From Candidatus Roseilinea sp. NK_OTU-006 (GTDB lineage: Bacteria > Chloroflexota > Anaerolineae > J036 > Brachytrichaceae), in assembly GCF_012931985.1 (NCBI RefSeq), contig NZ_JAAFGM010000007.1:80808-144807 (forward strand): a DNA stretch of 64,000 bases, read 5' to 3'. Each line of letters begins with the position of its first letter. Positions within the stretch are counted from its first letter, which is position 1. The translations under genes were made by a program, and so were the position numbers. Below the pieces are notes generated by a model. That model had not been told where the DNA came from, did not search any database, and saw only the letters and a list, made by a program, of their open reading frames with translations. Positions 46,884 through 56,156 of this stretch are shown here, piece after piece.

Positions 46884-48311
46884 ATGTATCCCTTTTGGGA
46901 AGGTTTGGGGATTCACTCCACGCTCTATCTAGCAGTTGTATCAGCCTTTCACGTTCTGGTCTCCCATTTGACGGTGGCCGCGGCATGGTTCAACCTGTAT
47001 TTGGAGCGCCGCGCCGTAAAGGAGCGCCGCGAGGAGCTGTACGCTTATCTGAAGCGCAGTGCATTAGGTTTGTTGGTGTTCGCCTACGTCTTCGGCGCTC
47101 TAGCCGGCGTTGGCATCTGGCAAACCACGACTTCGGCCAATCCACGGGGCATCTCCACGCTGATCCACAACTTTGTGTTGTTTTGGGGATCGGAGTGGTA
47201 CATGTTCCTCATCGATGTCATCGGCATCATCGCCTACTACTACACTTTTGATCGAGTGAGCAGGCAAACCCACCTGCGCCTGGCATGGATTTTGGCGCTC
47301 GGGGGCACGGGCACGTTGAGCATCATCGTGGGCATCCTGTCGTTCAAGCTTACGCCAGGCCTGTGGTTGGAGACGGGCAATAGCCTAAACGGGTTCTTCA
47401 ATCCTACTTTTTGGCCGCAGGTGTTCTTGCGCTTTGCGTTCATGTTCGCCATTACCGCGGCCTGGTCGGTGTTTGTGGCGGCCGGTTTGCCCAAGGGCTA
47501 CTTTGATCGAGAGCGCATCATTCGCAAGGCATCCGCGTTCGGCCTGGTTGGCTTGATCGTCGGCGTGCTCGTATGGTTGGTGTGGTACGAACCGGCGTTG
47601 CCGTTGCGCGCCAAGGCGATTCTGCCTTCCCCCGCAATTCCGCAGCCGACTTTTCCGATGATCTACTTCGGATTGCTTGCCACGTTCATCGGCCTGCTGT
47701 TCGCGCTGATTGCGCCGGGGCGACAACGGCAGTTCATGGCATTGGGCGCGCTGGCGATCATGTTTCTGGCGATCTTCGGCGCAGAGCGCACGCGCGAGGT
47801 GTTGCGTAAGCCGGACATCATCTTTGGCTACATGTCATCCAACCAATTGCTGTTCAACGATCTGCCAGCGCGCGGCATCGTGAGTGAGGAGCGGGCGCTG
47901 GCACAAACGGGGATGTTGGGGCATTTGCCGTTTGTGCCTGCGCCCGATGCGATCGCCAGCACATCCGGCGATATGACTTTTGGGATTGGCGATCCGGAGG
48001 TGAGCATGGGGCGAGCGTTGGCCATCCAACAATGTGGTTCGTGTCATAGCGTCAGCGATCAAACCGCTCTCACCATCGCCGGCGTGAGGTTGGATTTGCG
48101 CTCACAGGCCTTTCTGTTGAAACGTCGCAACCTTGTCACGGCAGATCAAATTGACACCTATCTCAAAGCCATTGGGGGGTTCCCCTACATGCATCCCTTC
48201 GTCGGTAGCGATGCGGAGCGTCGTGCACTAGCGCGCTACCTGGAGGCCTTCCTGCATCACACCTATCCTGAGACGGCTGAACTAGCCAAGATGCAATCAC
48301 AAGCGAGGTGA
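46884..48311 (+). CDS. Cytochrome bd-superfamily oxidase subunit I with C-terminal heme-c motif
   Basis: A 475-aa polytopic membrane protein related to CydA. It opens MYPFWEGLGIHSTLYLAVVS with conserved His residues in the first helix (AFHVLVSHLTVAAAWF), then WGSEWYMFLIDVIGIIAYY and ~7 further hydrophobic helices. GAERTREVLRKPDIIFGYMS replaces the canonical quinol-binding Q-loop signature. The soluble C-terminal part has QQCGSCHSVSD (CxxCH, Cys384), a c-type heme site absent from ordinary CydA. This suggests electrons arrive from a cytochrome c or similar donor. ATG at 46884 follows AAGGAGG. Oxygen as substrate is inferred from the superfamily. Confidence 0.85.
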   Translation: MYPFWEGLGIHSTLYLAVVSAFHVLVSHLTVAAAWFNLYLERRAVKERREELYAYLKRSALGLLVFAYVFGALAGVGIWQTTTSANPRGISTLIHNFVLFWGSEWYMFLIDVIGIIAYYYTFDRVSRQTHLRLAWILALGGTGTLSIIVGILSFKLTPGLWLETGNSLNGFFNPTFWPQVFLRFAFMFAITAAWSVFVAAGLPKGYFDRERIIRKASAFGLVGLIVGVLVWLVWYEPALPLRAKAILPSPAIPQPTFPMIYFGLLATFIGLLFALIAPGRQRQFMALGALAIMFLAIFGAERTREVLRKPDIIFGYMSSNQLLFNDLPARGIVSEERALAQTGMLGHLPFVPAPDAIASTSGDMTFGIGDPEVSMGRALAIQQCGSCHSVSDQTALTIAGVRLDLRSQAFLLKRRNLVTADQIDTYLKAIGGFPYMHPFVGSDAERRALARYLEAFLHHTYPETAELAKMQSQAR

Positions 48312-48317
48312 ACAGTC

Positions 48318-49520
48318 ATGACTGTTGGTGAAATGCTCAAACTCATGCGCGATCCGTTGGGGGCGCCCTTCTACCCTCCCGCGCTCCAGGTGTTGCTGGT
48401 GGTGACATGGGTGTTGCACATTTTCTTCGTCACCACGGCCCTCGGCACGAGTGCCCTCAGCATCTTTGCGTTCACCGCTAAGAAGGGCGCGGGACTCTGG
48501 CTCCAGGCAGGCCGGCTGGCTGCTCGCCTCACGCCCAATGCGCTGGGGTTAGGAATCGTGACCGGCATCGCTCCCTTGCTCTTTGTGCAAACCATCTACG
48601 ATCCGTTGTGGTACGCCGCAAACACGCTTACCGGCTTTTGGTCGGCGCTCTTCATCTTTGTGGTGATGGGCGGCTATAGCTTGGCCTACGTCTTTTACCT
48701 GAAGGGCAGCCGCGATGGTCGGTTGCTGTTCACAGCCATCCTCTCGCTGATCTTGCTCTTTTTGGCAGGCTGGGTGATGCACGTGCTGCATGCGGTCTCC
48801 ATTCGCCCCGAGCAGTGGAAGCAGTGGTACATGCCCAGCGGCGTCATTGACACCCGTGGCGTCACCTTTCACGCGTACAACATTCCACGGTTGGTATTCC
48901 TGTTGCCATTGCAGGCCGTGCTGAGCCTGGCCGTAGTGATGATGTTTGCCTCGTGGTATTTGCGCAAGCGCGGCGACGATACAAGCTTTTTGCACTGGTT
49001 GGCGGCGCTGGGGCGCACGATGGCGCTTGTCGTTAGCCCGTTGTATGGGTTAACCGGCCTGGCGTGGGCGGTGACGGAGGGCCCGGAGTTTGGCGCGACG
49101 ACGCTGATCGCTGTGCCGCTCGTAGCCATCGGCATCGCTTTGACGATCTACTTCCTCCGGCTTAAGCAGCCAGCGATTAGAGCGCCGCTGTCGCTCGGGG
49201 TGTGGTTGCTGGCCGTGTTCGGCGTGGCCATTGTGCGGGAAGCAGTGCGCGTAGCGTCATTGGCTCGCTATGGTTATACCCTCGCCGACTATCCCTATCA
49301 CTTTGATTGGGGCTCCATCCTGGTCTTTGGCGTGACCACGATTGTCGGCGTGATGGTGGTGCTCTATCTCATCCTGGTGTTGTATCAAGCCAACGCTAGC
49401 CAAGAGGGCACAGTGTCGCTGCGCGTCGAGCGCCTGGGAAAGGTCGCGACGGGGATGCTCGGCGCGTGGTTTGGGTTCTTCGTTCTGATGGGGCTGTACT
49501 CGACCTTCGTCTTACGCTAG
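48318..49520 (+). CDS. bd-type oxidase-like second membrane subunit
   Basis: A 400-aa polytopic membrane protein starting 6 bp after subunit I. It has ~9 hydrophobic segments: LLVVTWVLHIFFVTTALGTS, LIVTGIAPLLFVQ-like region near residue 75, FWSALFIFVVMGGYSLAYVF, ILSLILLFLAGWVMHVLHAV. It is not a clear CydB; the opening helix with WVLHIFFVTTALG resembles the first helix of CydA-like proteins, so it may be a paralogue of subunit I acting as partner. EAVRVASLARYGYTLADYPY resembles the late REAVR.. segment of related oxidases. The operon ends at a strong terminator. Confidence 0.78.
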   Translation: MTVGEMLKLMRDPLGAPFYPPALQVLLVVTWVLHIFFVTTALGTSALSIFAFTAKKGAGLWLQAGRLAARLTPNALGLGIVTGIAPLLFVQTIYDPLWYAANTLTGFWSALFIFVVMGGYSLAYVFYLKGSRDGRLLFTAILSLILLFLAGWVMHVLHAVSIRPEQWKQWYMPSGVIDTRGVTFHAYNIPRLVFLLPLQAVLSLAVVMMFASWYLRKRGDDTSFLHWLAALGRTMALVVSPLYGLTGLAWAVTEGPEFGATTLIAVPLVAIGIALTIYFLRLKQPAIRAPLSLGVWLLAVFGVAIVREAVRVASLARYGYTLADYPYHFDWGSILVFGVTTIVGVMVVLYLILVLYQANASQEGTVSLRVERLGKVATGMLGAWFGFFVLMGLYSTFVLR

Positions 49521-49550
49521 GCGCTGCTCATCGTTCAACCTTTTCTCCAC

Positions 49551-49602
49551 AACGGAGGCAGCGCAGTTGACACTTGTGTCAACTGCGCTGCCTCTGTTTT
49601 AT
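49551..49602 (+). terminator. Strong rho-independent terminator of the oxidase operon
   Basis: A 23-bp stem (49551-49573 with 49576-49598; one G-T pair) and a 2-nt centre, with core GCAGCGCAGTTGACAC, followed by GTTTTATTC. It begins 31 bp after the last oxidase gene. Confidence 0.92.
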
Positions 49603-49859
49603 TCTCAAGCCGGCTTTCGCTAGCCTGCGCTTGTGCGCTGCGCCTTCTGGATCGGCGTTGAGAATGCCGACACGCCTCGTGGGTGGGCGTGGCTTTCGGC
49701 GGTTGGCGTGGGCGGCAGCCGGATGAAGTCCTTGCACCAGGTGTTCACGATCTCCTCAAGGACGAAGCCGTTCACCCACACGTACATCGCCGTGATTGAT
49801 ACGCCTTGCGTCTCGCGGGTACTGTCTCTAGAAATTATAAGGACACAACCGCAAGACAG

Positions 49860-50340
49860 GTGAAGAACGATGCGCACCGTGATCCTTCGCTTTCCCGCAG
49901 TTGGGTAAACGCCAACGCAACGTCCGTCGGCAGGTCCACGGTGCGCCTTCACTGCCCTACAAGGCTGGGGCGCCCTCAAGAAGACGGTCATCGTTACGCA
50001 GGGGCGTCGCACGGTCACGGCGCGTCGCTCCTTCTGCACGGGATGCACGCGCACCTTTCAGGTTTACCCGGAAGGGGTGACGCGCCGGCAGCGCAGCGAG
50101 CACTTGTCGTAGCGATGCGGGCGATTGTGGGGTTAGGCGTGTCGGCAGGGGGCTCGTGACGCTGCTGAAGCCATTCGAGATCGTGGCGGCGCGGATGAGT
50201 GTCTGGCGCGATGTGCGCGCCCCGGGGAGCGCGTCAAGCAGATGGAGGTTGGGAGGAAACAGCCTAACCCCGCTTCCAGCCGGCCCGCTCCGCTGCGCAG
50301 GTGAAGCGCAGGCCGTTAGGTGGCGATGGGGAAGCGTCTG
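49860..50340 (+). pseudogene. Decayed transposase remnant (zinc-ribbon type)
   Basis: Fragments in shifting frames read like an IS transposase N terminus: KTVIVTQGRRTVTARRSFCT with GCTRTFQVYPEG (Cys-rich part, 49975-50090), MRAIVGLGVSAGGS (50115-50156), LLKPFEIVAARMSVWRDVRA (50160-50220), then ERVKQMEVGRKQ in another frame. Several frameshifts and stops interrupt it, and no catalytic DDE region is visible. I cannot assign an IS family or find terminal repeats. The 49603-49859 stretch before it holds no supported gene. Confidence 0.5.
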
Positions 50341-50369
50341 GGCGGTACAATGTGTGAGGAGCATGTCCT

Positions 50370-50759
50370 ATGCCAGGAAAAGAAACAGCCCCTAGAAGCG
50401 GTGATGAATTGAAGGAACGAGTGGTTGCTTTGGCGGAGACCCTTGGTTTGAAGGCACAAACGGAAGTCAAGGCAGGAAGAAGGCTATGGGGACAACGACG
50501 ATACATTGACGTAGTGATCACCGATGAAAAAAGTGGGAAAAGGTTGGGAGTGGAATGCAAATTTCAGGCTACGCCGGGCACTGCGGAAGAAAAGATTCCG
50601 GCTACTATCCAAGATATGGAACATTGGCCTATTGAAGGCATCGTTGTCATCGATGGCAAAGGATTTTCAAAGAACATGCAAGGATACCTGATGTCCACAG
50701 GGAAAGTAGTTTGGTTCAGCGATCTAAAGGATTGGCTAAGCCTGTATTTTGGATTGTGA
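50370..50759 (+). CDS. PD-(D/E)XK restriction endonuclease-like protein
   Basis: A 129-aa nuclease-fold protein. The catalytic core is visible as [20 protein letters not shown] (Asp...Glu-x-Lys), preceded by [23 protein letters not shown] at 50370 is preceded by TGAGGAG. It lies 1 bp before the adenine methyltransferase gene, and both are clearly lower in GC than the surroundings. Together they look like a small type II restriction-modification system, with this protein as the nuclease; sequence specificity cannot be read. Confidence 0.75.
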   Translation: MPGKETAPRSGDELKERVVALAETLGLKAQTEVKAGRRLWGQRRYIDVVITDEKSGKRLGVECKFQATPGTAEEKIPATIQDMEHWPIEGIVVIDGKGFSKNMQGYLMSTGKVVWFSDLKDWLSLYFGL

Positions 50760-50760
50760 T

Positions 50761-51636
50761 ATGAGCGATTTACACCTTCCGCGACCTTTCTTGAAGTGGG
50801 CTGGGGGCAAGACGCAGTTGACAGACGCCCTATTGGAGCGTATGCCGGTTCATTTCTACACTTATCACGAACCCTTTGTCGGGAGCGGCGCTCTTTTCTT
50901 TCGCTTATACCGGGAACACAAAATCAAGCGAGCAATTCTTTCTGATATTAATGTCGAACTGATCGACACTTATTTGGCTGTTCGTGATCATGTTTGGGAT
51001 ATCATTCAAATACTCTCTGAATTTCCCCACAATGAAAAATTTTATTACGAGATTCGTGAGAAGGATCCCTGGTCAATGGGTCTTGCTGAACGAGCGGCGC
51101 GCATGATTTACTTGAATAAGACAGGCTACAATGGTCTATATAGAGTCAACCGGCAGGGGAAGTTTAATGTCCCATTTGGACGGTATAAAGCGCCTAAATA
51201 TCTAGACAAAGACAATCTTTTAGCAGTGTCTCACGCTCTGCAAAACGTTGAAATCTTATGTGTGCCATTTGATACAGTTTCAGCTAGAGCCAAGCCAGGC
51301 GATTGGGTATATTTTGATCCGCCTTATGTTCCGATCTCGCGAACGTCAAACTTTACATCCTATTATGCCAATGGCTTTGGTTTACGAGAGCAGGAAAAAC
51401 TGCGGGACATTTGTATTGAGTTGAGCAAGAAACACGTTTACCTCATGCTTTCTAATTCTGATACCCCCATCATTCGCTCTTTGTATGCCACATCCTTCTT
51501 TGCTATTGATGAGGTTTTAGCAAATCGGGCTATCAACTGCAATGGGGCGAAACGGGGGAAAATCACAGAACTGGTCATCACAAACTACCCCGCGAGATTC
51601 CCGTTGAAAAAGAGCGATATTGCCGCGCTTACTTGA
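50761..51636 (+). CDS. dam: Dam-type DNA adenine-N6 methyltransferase (D12 class)
   Basis: A 291-aa alpha-class N6-adenine methyltransferase. [20 protein letters not shown] (motif X), [16 protein letters not shown] (motif I, SAM), [19 protein letters not shown], and [20 protein letters not shown] (motif IV DPPY) are all in order. These resemble Dam/DpnII enzymes that methylate GATC, but specificity is inferred. ATG at 50761 is 1 bp after the nuclease stop. AT-rich codon use unlike flanking genes suggests recent transfer; a decayed transposase lies just upstream. Confidence 0.92.
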   Translation: MSDLHLPRPFLKWAGGKTQLTDALLERMPVHFYTYHEPFVGSGALFFRLYREHKIKRAILSDINVELIDTYLAVRDHVWDIIQILSEFPHNEKFYYEIREKDPWSMGLAERAARMIYLNKTGYNGLYRVNRQGKFNVPFGRYKAPKYLDKDNLLAVSHALQNVEILCVPFDTVSARAKPGDWVYFDPPYVPISRTSNFTSYYANGFGLREQEKLRDICIELSKKHVYLMLSNSDTPIIRSLYATSFFAIDEVLANRAINCNGAKRGKITELVITNYPARFPLKKSDIAALT

Positions 51637-52264
51637 GCAACGGTTAACCTATTGAGCATTTCGAGGACGCCCCCCAGCACGCGCATCGGCTAACGGCTTC
51701 GGCTCCACTCTGCTACGCTCAAGGTCGGCTCGCCGCAGGCGATGTACAAGAAGCACGCGGAGGTAGGTGAGGTTAGGACTACGCAGTTGGGTGAAGGCCA
51801 TAGAGGGATAGGCCGGATCAATTCCTGATGATCGCATCCCAAATGATGGCCGCCGTGGCTTCATGCCCGCTCCCCCTTCCGCAAGCGATATACCTCCGGT
51901 CGCAAGAAAGCGCGCAAGGCCAAGCGCCCATGCTGAAGGACGGCAACCGCCTTCCGCACCTGCGCCTGCCCCCCCCCCGTACATCATTTCAGCCTGCGAT
52001 GATTGTAACAGCGCGGTAGCAGAGATGCGGGCCCAGGAAGCCAGCGGGCAGGAGCGGATGTCGGACGTAGGCCCCTGGCTAAAGAAGCGACGCCGACTCA
52101 TAAGCATCGTCAACCGACTGAGGGAGTTGGCCGGCGAGATCCGATTCGAAGGCGCTGTATTAGGCGGTCTAACAACAGCATGCAATGACAAAATATGAAC
52201 GCTGAAGACGTCTTGCGGATGGCGCTGGATTTCCGCCGCTGATTGTGTTCTAATCGGTGATTCG
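51637..52264. other. Non-coding or decayed stretch before the XPB operon
   Basis: No gene is supported. A 111-codon plus-strand frame (51863-52198) ends with WLKKRRRLISIVNRLRELAG, but its first half is proline-rich chance sequence and I know no relative. A run of ten C near 51970-51980 makes the base count here uncertain. GC returns to the high level of the surroundings after the restriction-modification pair. Confidence 0.4.
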
Positions 52265-54139
52265 ATGTACAGCTACAAGCCGGAGAATCCGCTCATCGTA
52301 CAAAGCGACCGCTCGGTACTGCTGGAGGTGGACAACCCATACTACACCGAGGCGCGCGACGCGCTGGCGCGCTTCGCCGAGCTTGAGAAGAGCCCGGAAT
52401 ACGTGCACACCTACCGCATCTCGTCGCTGTCGCTCTGGAACGCGGCTGCCGCCGGCCTGACCGCCGATGTGATCCTGGCCGACCTGGAGAAATACTCAAA
52501 ATATCCGCTGCCGGAGAACATCAAGGTAGACATCCGCGATGCCGTCGGCCGTTACGGACGGATCAAGCTCACGCTCGAAGATGGGCACATGCTGGTCATC
52601 GCCGACGACGCAGCGCTGGGCGAAGAACTGGCGCGCCACCGATCGTTCGCGCCGCTGGTGAAAAGCCGCCTGAGCCCGTCAACCTTTGAGATAGACCCGG
52701 CGCAACGCGGTCACGTCAAACGCGTCTTGTTGCAGATCGGCTATCCGGCCGAAGACTTGGCCGGCTACGTGAGCGGCGCGCCGCTGCACTTCGACCTGCG
52801 TCCGGTGACGCTTGCCGGCCAGCCATTTGCGCTGCGACACTACCAAGCGGACGCCGCCGAGGTGTACTGGGCGCAGGGCAGCGCGGCCGGCGGCAGCGGC
52901 GTGGTGGTGCTGCCCTGCGGCGCCGGAAAGACCATCGTCGGCATCGCGGCCATGCACAAGGCGCAGTGCGCCACCCTCATCCTCACACCCAACACCATCG
53001 CCGTCCGCCAGTGGATGCGCGAGATCCTCGATAAGACCACGCTCACCGAAGATCAGATCGGGGAATACAGCGGCCTGAAGAAGGAGATACGGCCGGTGAC
53101 GATCTGCACTTATCAAGTGTTGACCTACCACCCGCGCAAGGGGGCAGCACTTAAAGACCGGGGATGGGGAACAGATAAAGACGGCGGCGCTGCGCCGGAC
53201 CCGCACTTCGAATCTATGGCTCCCAAAAAGCGCAGGTTGCCCAGGATCAGCGAATATCCGCACATGGCGCTGTTCAACAGCATGGACTGGGGGCTGATCA
53301 TCTACGACGAGGTGCATCTGTTGCCGGCGCCGGTCTTCCGCATCACCGCGGAGATTCAGGCGCGTCGCCGGCTGGGCTTGACGGCTACGCTGGTGCGCGA
53401 GGACGGCATGGAAGGCGATGTGTTCTCGCTGGTGGGGCCAAAGAAGTACGACGTGCCGTGGAAGGACCTGGAGCGCCAGGGCTGGATCGCCACCGCCGAA
53501 TGCCACGAAATCCGCGTCTCACTGGCCGACGAAGATCGCATGGAATACGCCGTCACCGGACACGATCAGAAATATCACTTCGCCGCAGCCAACCCGCGTA
53601 AGCTACAGATCGTCTCGATGCTGATGGCTAAGCACAAAGATGATGACGTGCTGATCATCGGCCAGTACATCCCGCAGTTGGAGCAAATCGCCCAGCGACT
53701 CGATGCGCCGCTGATCACCGGAGATACACCGGTGCGCCAGCGCGAGAAGCTCTTTCAGCAGTTCCGCGAGGGGCAGATCCGTCGGCTGGTGCTATCGAAG
53801 GTCGGCAATTTCTCGATTGACCTGCCCGATGCAAACGTGCTGATCCAGGTGAGCGGCATGTTCGGCAGCCGACAAGAAGAGGCCCAGCGCCTGGGGCGCG
53901 TGCTACGGCCAAAGCAGAACGGCTTGCTGGCGCACTTTTACACCATCGTCACGCGCGATACGCTCGACCAGGAATACGCCGCCAAGCGCCAGCTCTTCCT
54001 CACCGAGCAGGGCTACCACTATGACATCCTCTACGAAGAAGAGGTGCCCGGCTTCACGCCGGCGCTGATGGCCATGAACGCAGCGCCCCCTCGGCGCGCC
54101 AACGGCGCGCTCCAGCCGCGCGGCACGGCTTCGGATTAA
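52265..54139 (+). CDS. XPB/ERCC3-family DNA helicase
   Basis: A 624-aa superfamily 2 helicase of the bacterial XPB type, a 3'-5' DNA translocase. N-terminal helicase-associated region (about 1-150: PLIVQSDRSVLLEVDNPYYT), then Walker A VVLPCGAGKTIVGIAAMHKA, DEVH in LIIYDEVHLLPAPVFRIT, GLTATLVREDGMEGD (TAT plus the XPB RED motif), and C-terminal SKVGNFSIDLPDANVLIQVS and EEAQRLGRVLRPKQ (motif VI). Starts 5 bp before a partner gene. The role in repair is by analogy with eukaryotic and mycobacterial XPB. Confidence 0.93.
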   Translation: MYSYKPENPLIVQSDRSVLLEVDNPYYTEARDALARFAELEKSPEYVHTYRISSLSLWNAAAAGLTADVILADLEKYSKYPLPENIKVDIRDAVGRYGRIKLTLEDGHMLVIADDAALGEELARHRSFAPLVKSRLSPSTFEIDPAQRGHVKRVLLQIGYPAEDLAGYVSGAPLHFDLRPVTLAGQPFALRHYQADAAEVYWAQGSAAGGSGVVVLPCGAGKTIVGIAAMHKAQCATLILTPNTIAVRQWMREILDKTTLTEDQIGEYSGLKKEIRPVTICTYQVLTYHPRKGAALKDRGWGTDKDGGAAPDPHFESMAPKKRRLPRISEYPHMALFNSMDWGLIIYDEVHLLPAPVFRITAEIQARRRLGLTATLVREDGMEGDVFSLVGPKKYDVPWKDLERQGWIATAECHEIRVSLADEDRMEYAVTGHDQKYHFAAANPRKLQIVSMLMAKHKDDDVLIIGQYIPQLEQIAQRLDAPLITGDTPVRQREKLFQQFREGQIRRLVLSKVGNFSIDLPDANVLIQVSGMFGSRQEEAQRLGRVLRPKQNGLLAHFYTIVTRDTLDQEYAAKRQLFLTEQGYHYDILYEEEVPGFTPALMAMNAAPPRRANGALQPRGTASD

Positions 54140-54144
54140 TCGCA

Positions 54145-56154
54145 ATGGGAAAGGCTCCACCGGCGACTCACGTGATGACACCAGCGAGGACGTGGCCCGT
54201 CGCCACGCCCTTTCGCAGCAACGCGCTTTCACTCGCGCCGGTGATCGAAGCCGAGTTCAGCGGCGCCCAGTTGCGCGAACTGGCGCGCTGGCTAGGCGCG
54301 ACGCCAAAGGACCACTCGCGCGCAGGGTTGGTCGAACAAGTAGTCACAGCGCTCAACGAGCGCATCGCCCGCGTCGCCGAATCGCCGGATGCATTGTTGG
54401 AAGGCCTGAGCGACGCACAACAACACTTCGCCCGTCGGCTGCTCACCGCGCGCGACCCCGAGGTGCCGGTTGCGTACAGCGCGATCGCCGACCTATGGAC
54501 GCAGTCGGCCAAGCACCCGAGCCGCTCCTCCTGGCCCTATGCCAACCGCCAGTTGACCGAGATGCTCGAGTCGCTGCGCCGGCGCGCCCTGCTCTTTCCC
54601 ACACGCGCGCCCTTCCCGACCAGCGCCCATGATTCATACTACCAGTGGCTGCCCATGCGCCGGGCGCCCGTGATGCGCTGGCCTGCATCAGCCGAGGCGA
54701 CGACGCGCGAGGTCGCAGGGCCTTCATCACCCACCGCCAACTTTCTGGAGCACTTCCAAGCGTTCCTGGACGCCATCGCGCGCAGCGGCGCCGCCCTGCG
54801 CGCGCGGCTGCCGCCACATCAGCAAGCCGCACGCTTGAGCTGGCTGCGCGGCTGGGAACACAACGCCGACGAAGCCGAGCGCGTGCTGCGCTCTCGGCCA
54901 AACTGGGCGCCAGACCCACACACCGGCATCAGCGTGCCGATGCTCAGCCCCCTAGCGGCAGAATCGCTGACCACGTTGGAGAATCAAACGGGCCTGCCCG
55001 CGCCGCAGATCGAGTTCCTGTTCGCCATTGCGTGCGCTTTGCAACTCATCGAGGCGACCGATCCCGACGCGCCGGCGCCGCAAGCGACGGACGGCGCCGG
55101 GCGCGTGCGCGTGCGCAACGAGGCGCTTGAAGCGTGGTTGAGCATGGACGATCAGCAACAACTTCGGCGCGCCTGGACGGCCTGGAGCGAGCAAATCATG
55201 GACGGTCTGGAGGTGCGCAGCGCCATCGGCGACCCGAAGCCCGAGCCGAGCTTCCGCGTCATGCGCGCAATCGGCGCGCGCGCCCTCACCCCCAACCTGC
55301 TGGCCGCCGAGTGGTGTGCGCTGCGGCGCTACATGGTGCGTGTGCTGCGCAGCCTGCCGCTCGACCGGTGGATCCGCTGGGACACCCTGCAGGAGCAGCT
55401 TTTCGATTTTCATCCGGAATGCACCTGGACGTTTGCCACGAAGGCGAGTTGGTGGTTTGCTTACGCCGCCAAAGGCACCCGCGTGAATTTGAAAGTCTTG
55501 GACGAATGGCGCCTCACCCTCGGAGCCATCCTGGAACACATCATCCGAGATTCACTTGCCTGGTTCGGCGCAGTCGAGGCGCGCCCGACACCGGCCGGCC
55601 GGCTGGACGCTTTTAAGATCACGCCGCTGGGCGAATGGTTCATCGAAGGGCGAGAGGAGCCGCCACCGATCAGCGTCGCCCGCACGTCACGACCGATCGA
55701 GCCGATCGAGTGGCTGGACGAGTACACCCTGCGGCTGCCGCCGGCGCCGGATCGCGCTGCGCTGGTCGGCGTGGTGCGTCGCTGCACCGAACACGGCAGC
55801 GCGCCGTTCACTTACACATTCACCGCAGCCAGCATCGAGCGTGCGCTGTCGGAGGGGTTGTCGTTCGCGGATGTCGCAGCGCAGTTCAAGCGCGCCAGGG
55901 CACCGCTCAGCCGAACGGTCAGCAACGAATTTAAGCGGATTGCGCAACGGCACGGACGCGTGCGCGTGTATCAATCGCTCACCGTGCTGGAGCTGGCCGA
56001 CGACTTCGCCGCCAGAGAGCTGGCCGCCAGCACCAGCCTGATGCAGTACGTGGTCTATCAACTGTCGCCGCGCACCTTCGTCCTCAACGCGGAAGGACTA
56101 GACAGATTGATCGGGGAGCTGCTCAAGAAAGGCTACACACCGAGGGTGAAGTAA
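54145..56154 (+). CDS. Helicase-associated protein 1 (XPB/Ssl2 N-terminal-domain type)
   Basis: A 669-aa protein in the XPB operon. It opens with a helical region (AQLRELARWLGATPKDHSRA, LVEQVVTALNERIARVAESP) and ends with a domain IEWLDEYTLRLPPAPDRAAL...TFTAASIERALSEGLSFADV that resembles the helicase XPB/Ssl2 N-terminal-like module of large bacterial proteins encoded beside XPB. No helicase motifs of its own are seen. It starts 5 bp after xpb and ends 2 bp before a second, related protein gene, so all three are co-transcribed and probably form a complex. Confidence 0.78.
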   Translation: MGKAPPATHVMTPARTWPVATPFRSNALSLAPVIEAEFSGAQLRELARWLGATPKDHSRAGLVEQVVTALNERIARVAESPDALLEGLSDAQQHFARRLLTARDPEVPVAYSAIADLWTQSAKHPSRSSWPYANRQLTEMLESLRRRALLFPTRAPFPTSAHDSYYQWLPMRRAPVMRWPASAEATTREVAGPSSPTANFLEHFQAFLDAIARSGAALRARLPPHQQAARLSWLRGWEHNADEAERVLRSRPNWAPDPHTGISVPMLSPLAAESLTTLENQTGLPAPQIEFLFAIACALQLIEATDPDAPAPQATDGAGRVRVRNEALEAWLSMDDQQQLRRAWTAWSEQIMDGLEVRSAIGDPKPEPSFRVMRAIGARALTPNLLAAEWCALRRYMVRVLRSLPLDRWIRWDTLQEQLFDFHPECTWTFATKASWWFAYAAKGTRVNLKVLDEWRLTLGAILEHIIRDSLAWFGAVEARPTPAGRLDAFKITPLGEWFIEGREEPPPISVARTSRPIEPIEWLDEYTLRLPPAPDRAALVGVVRRCTEHGSAPFTYTFTAASIERALSEGLSFADVAAQFKRARAPLSRTVSNEFKRIAQRHGRVRVYQSLTVLELADDFAARELAASTSLMQYVVYQLSPRTFVLNAEGLDRLIGELLKKGYTPRVK

Positions 56155-56156
56155 GC

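Noticed and set aside
51649..52191. 180-codon minus-strand frame between dam and the XPB gene
   Set aside because: Composition is low-complexity, no ribosome-binding site or similarity, and it spans a ten-C run.
51863..52198. 111-codon plus-strand frame ending WLKKRRRLISIVNRL
   Set aside because: The last 60 residues look somewhat protein-like, but the start is proline-rich noise and no relative is known to me; kept only as a note in the intergenic entry.
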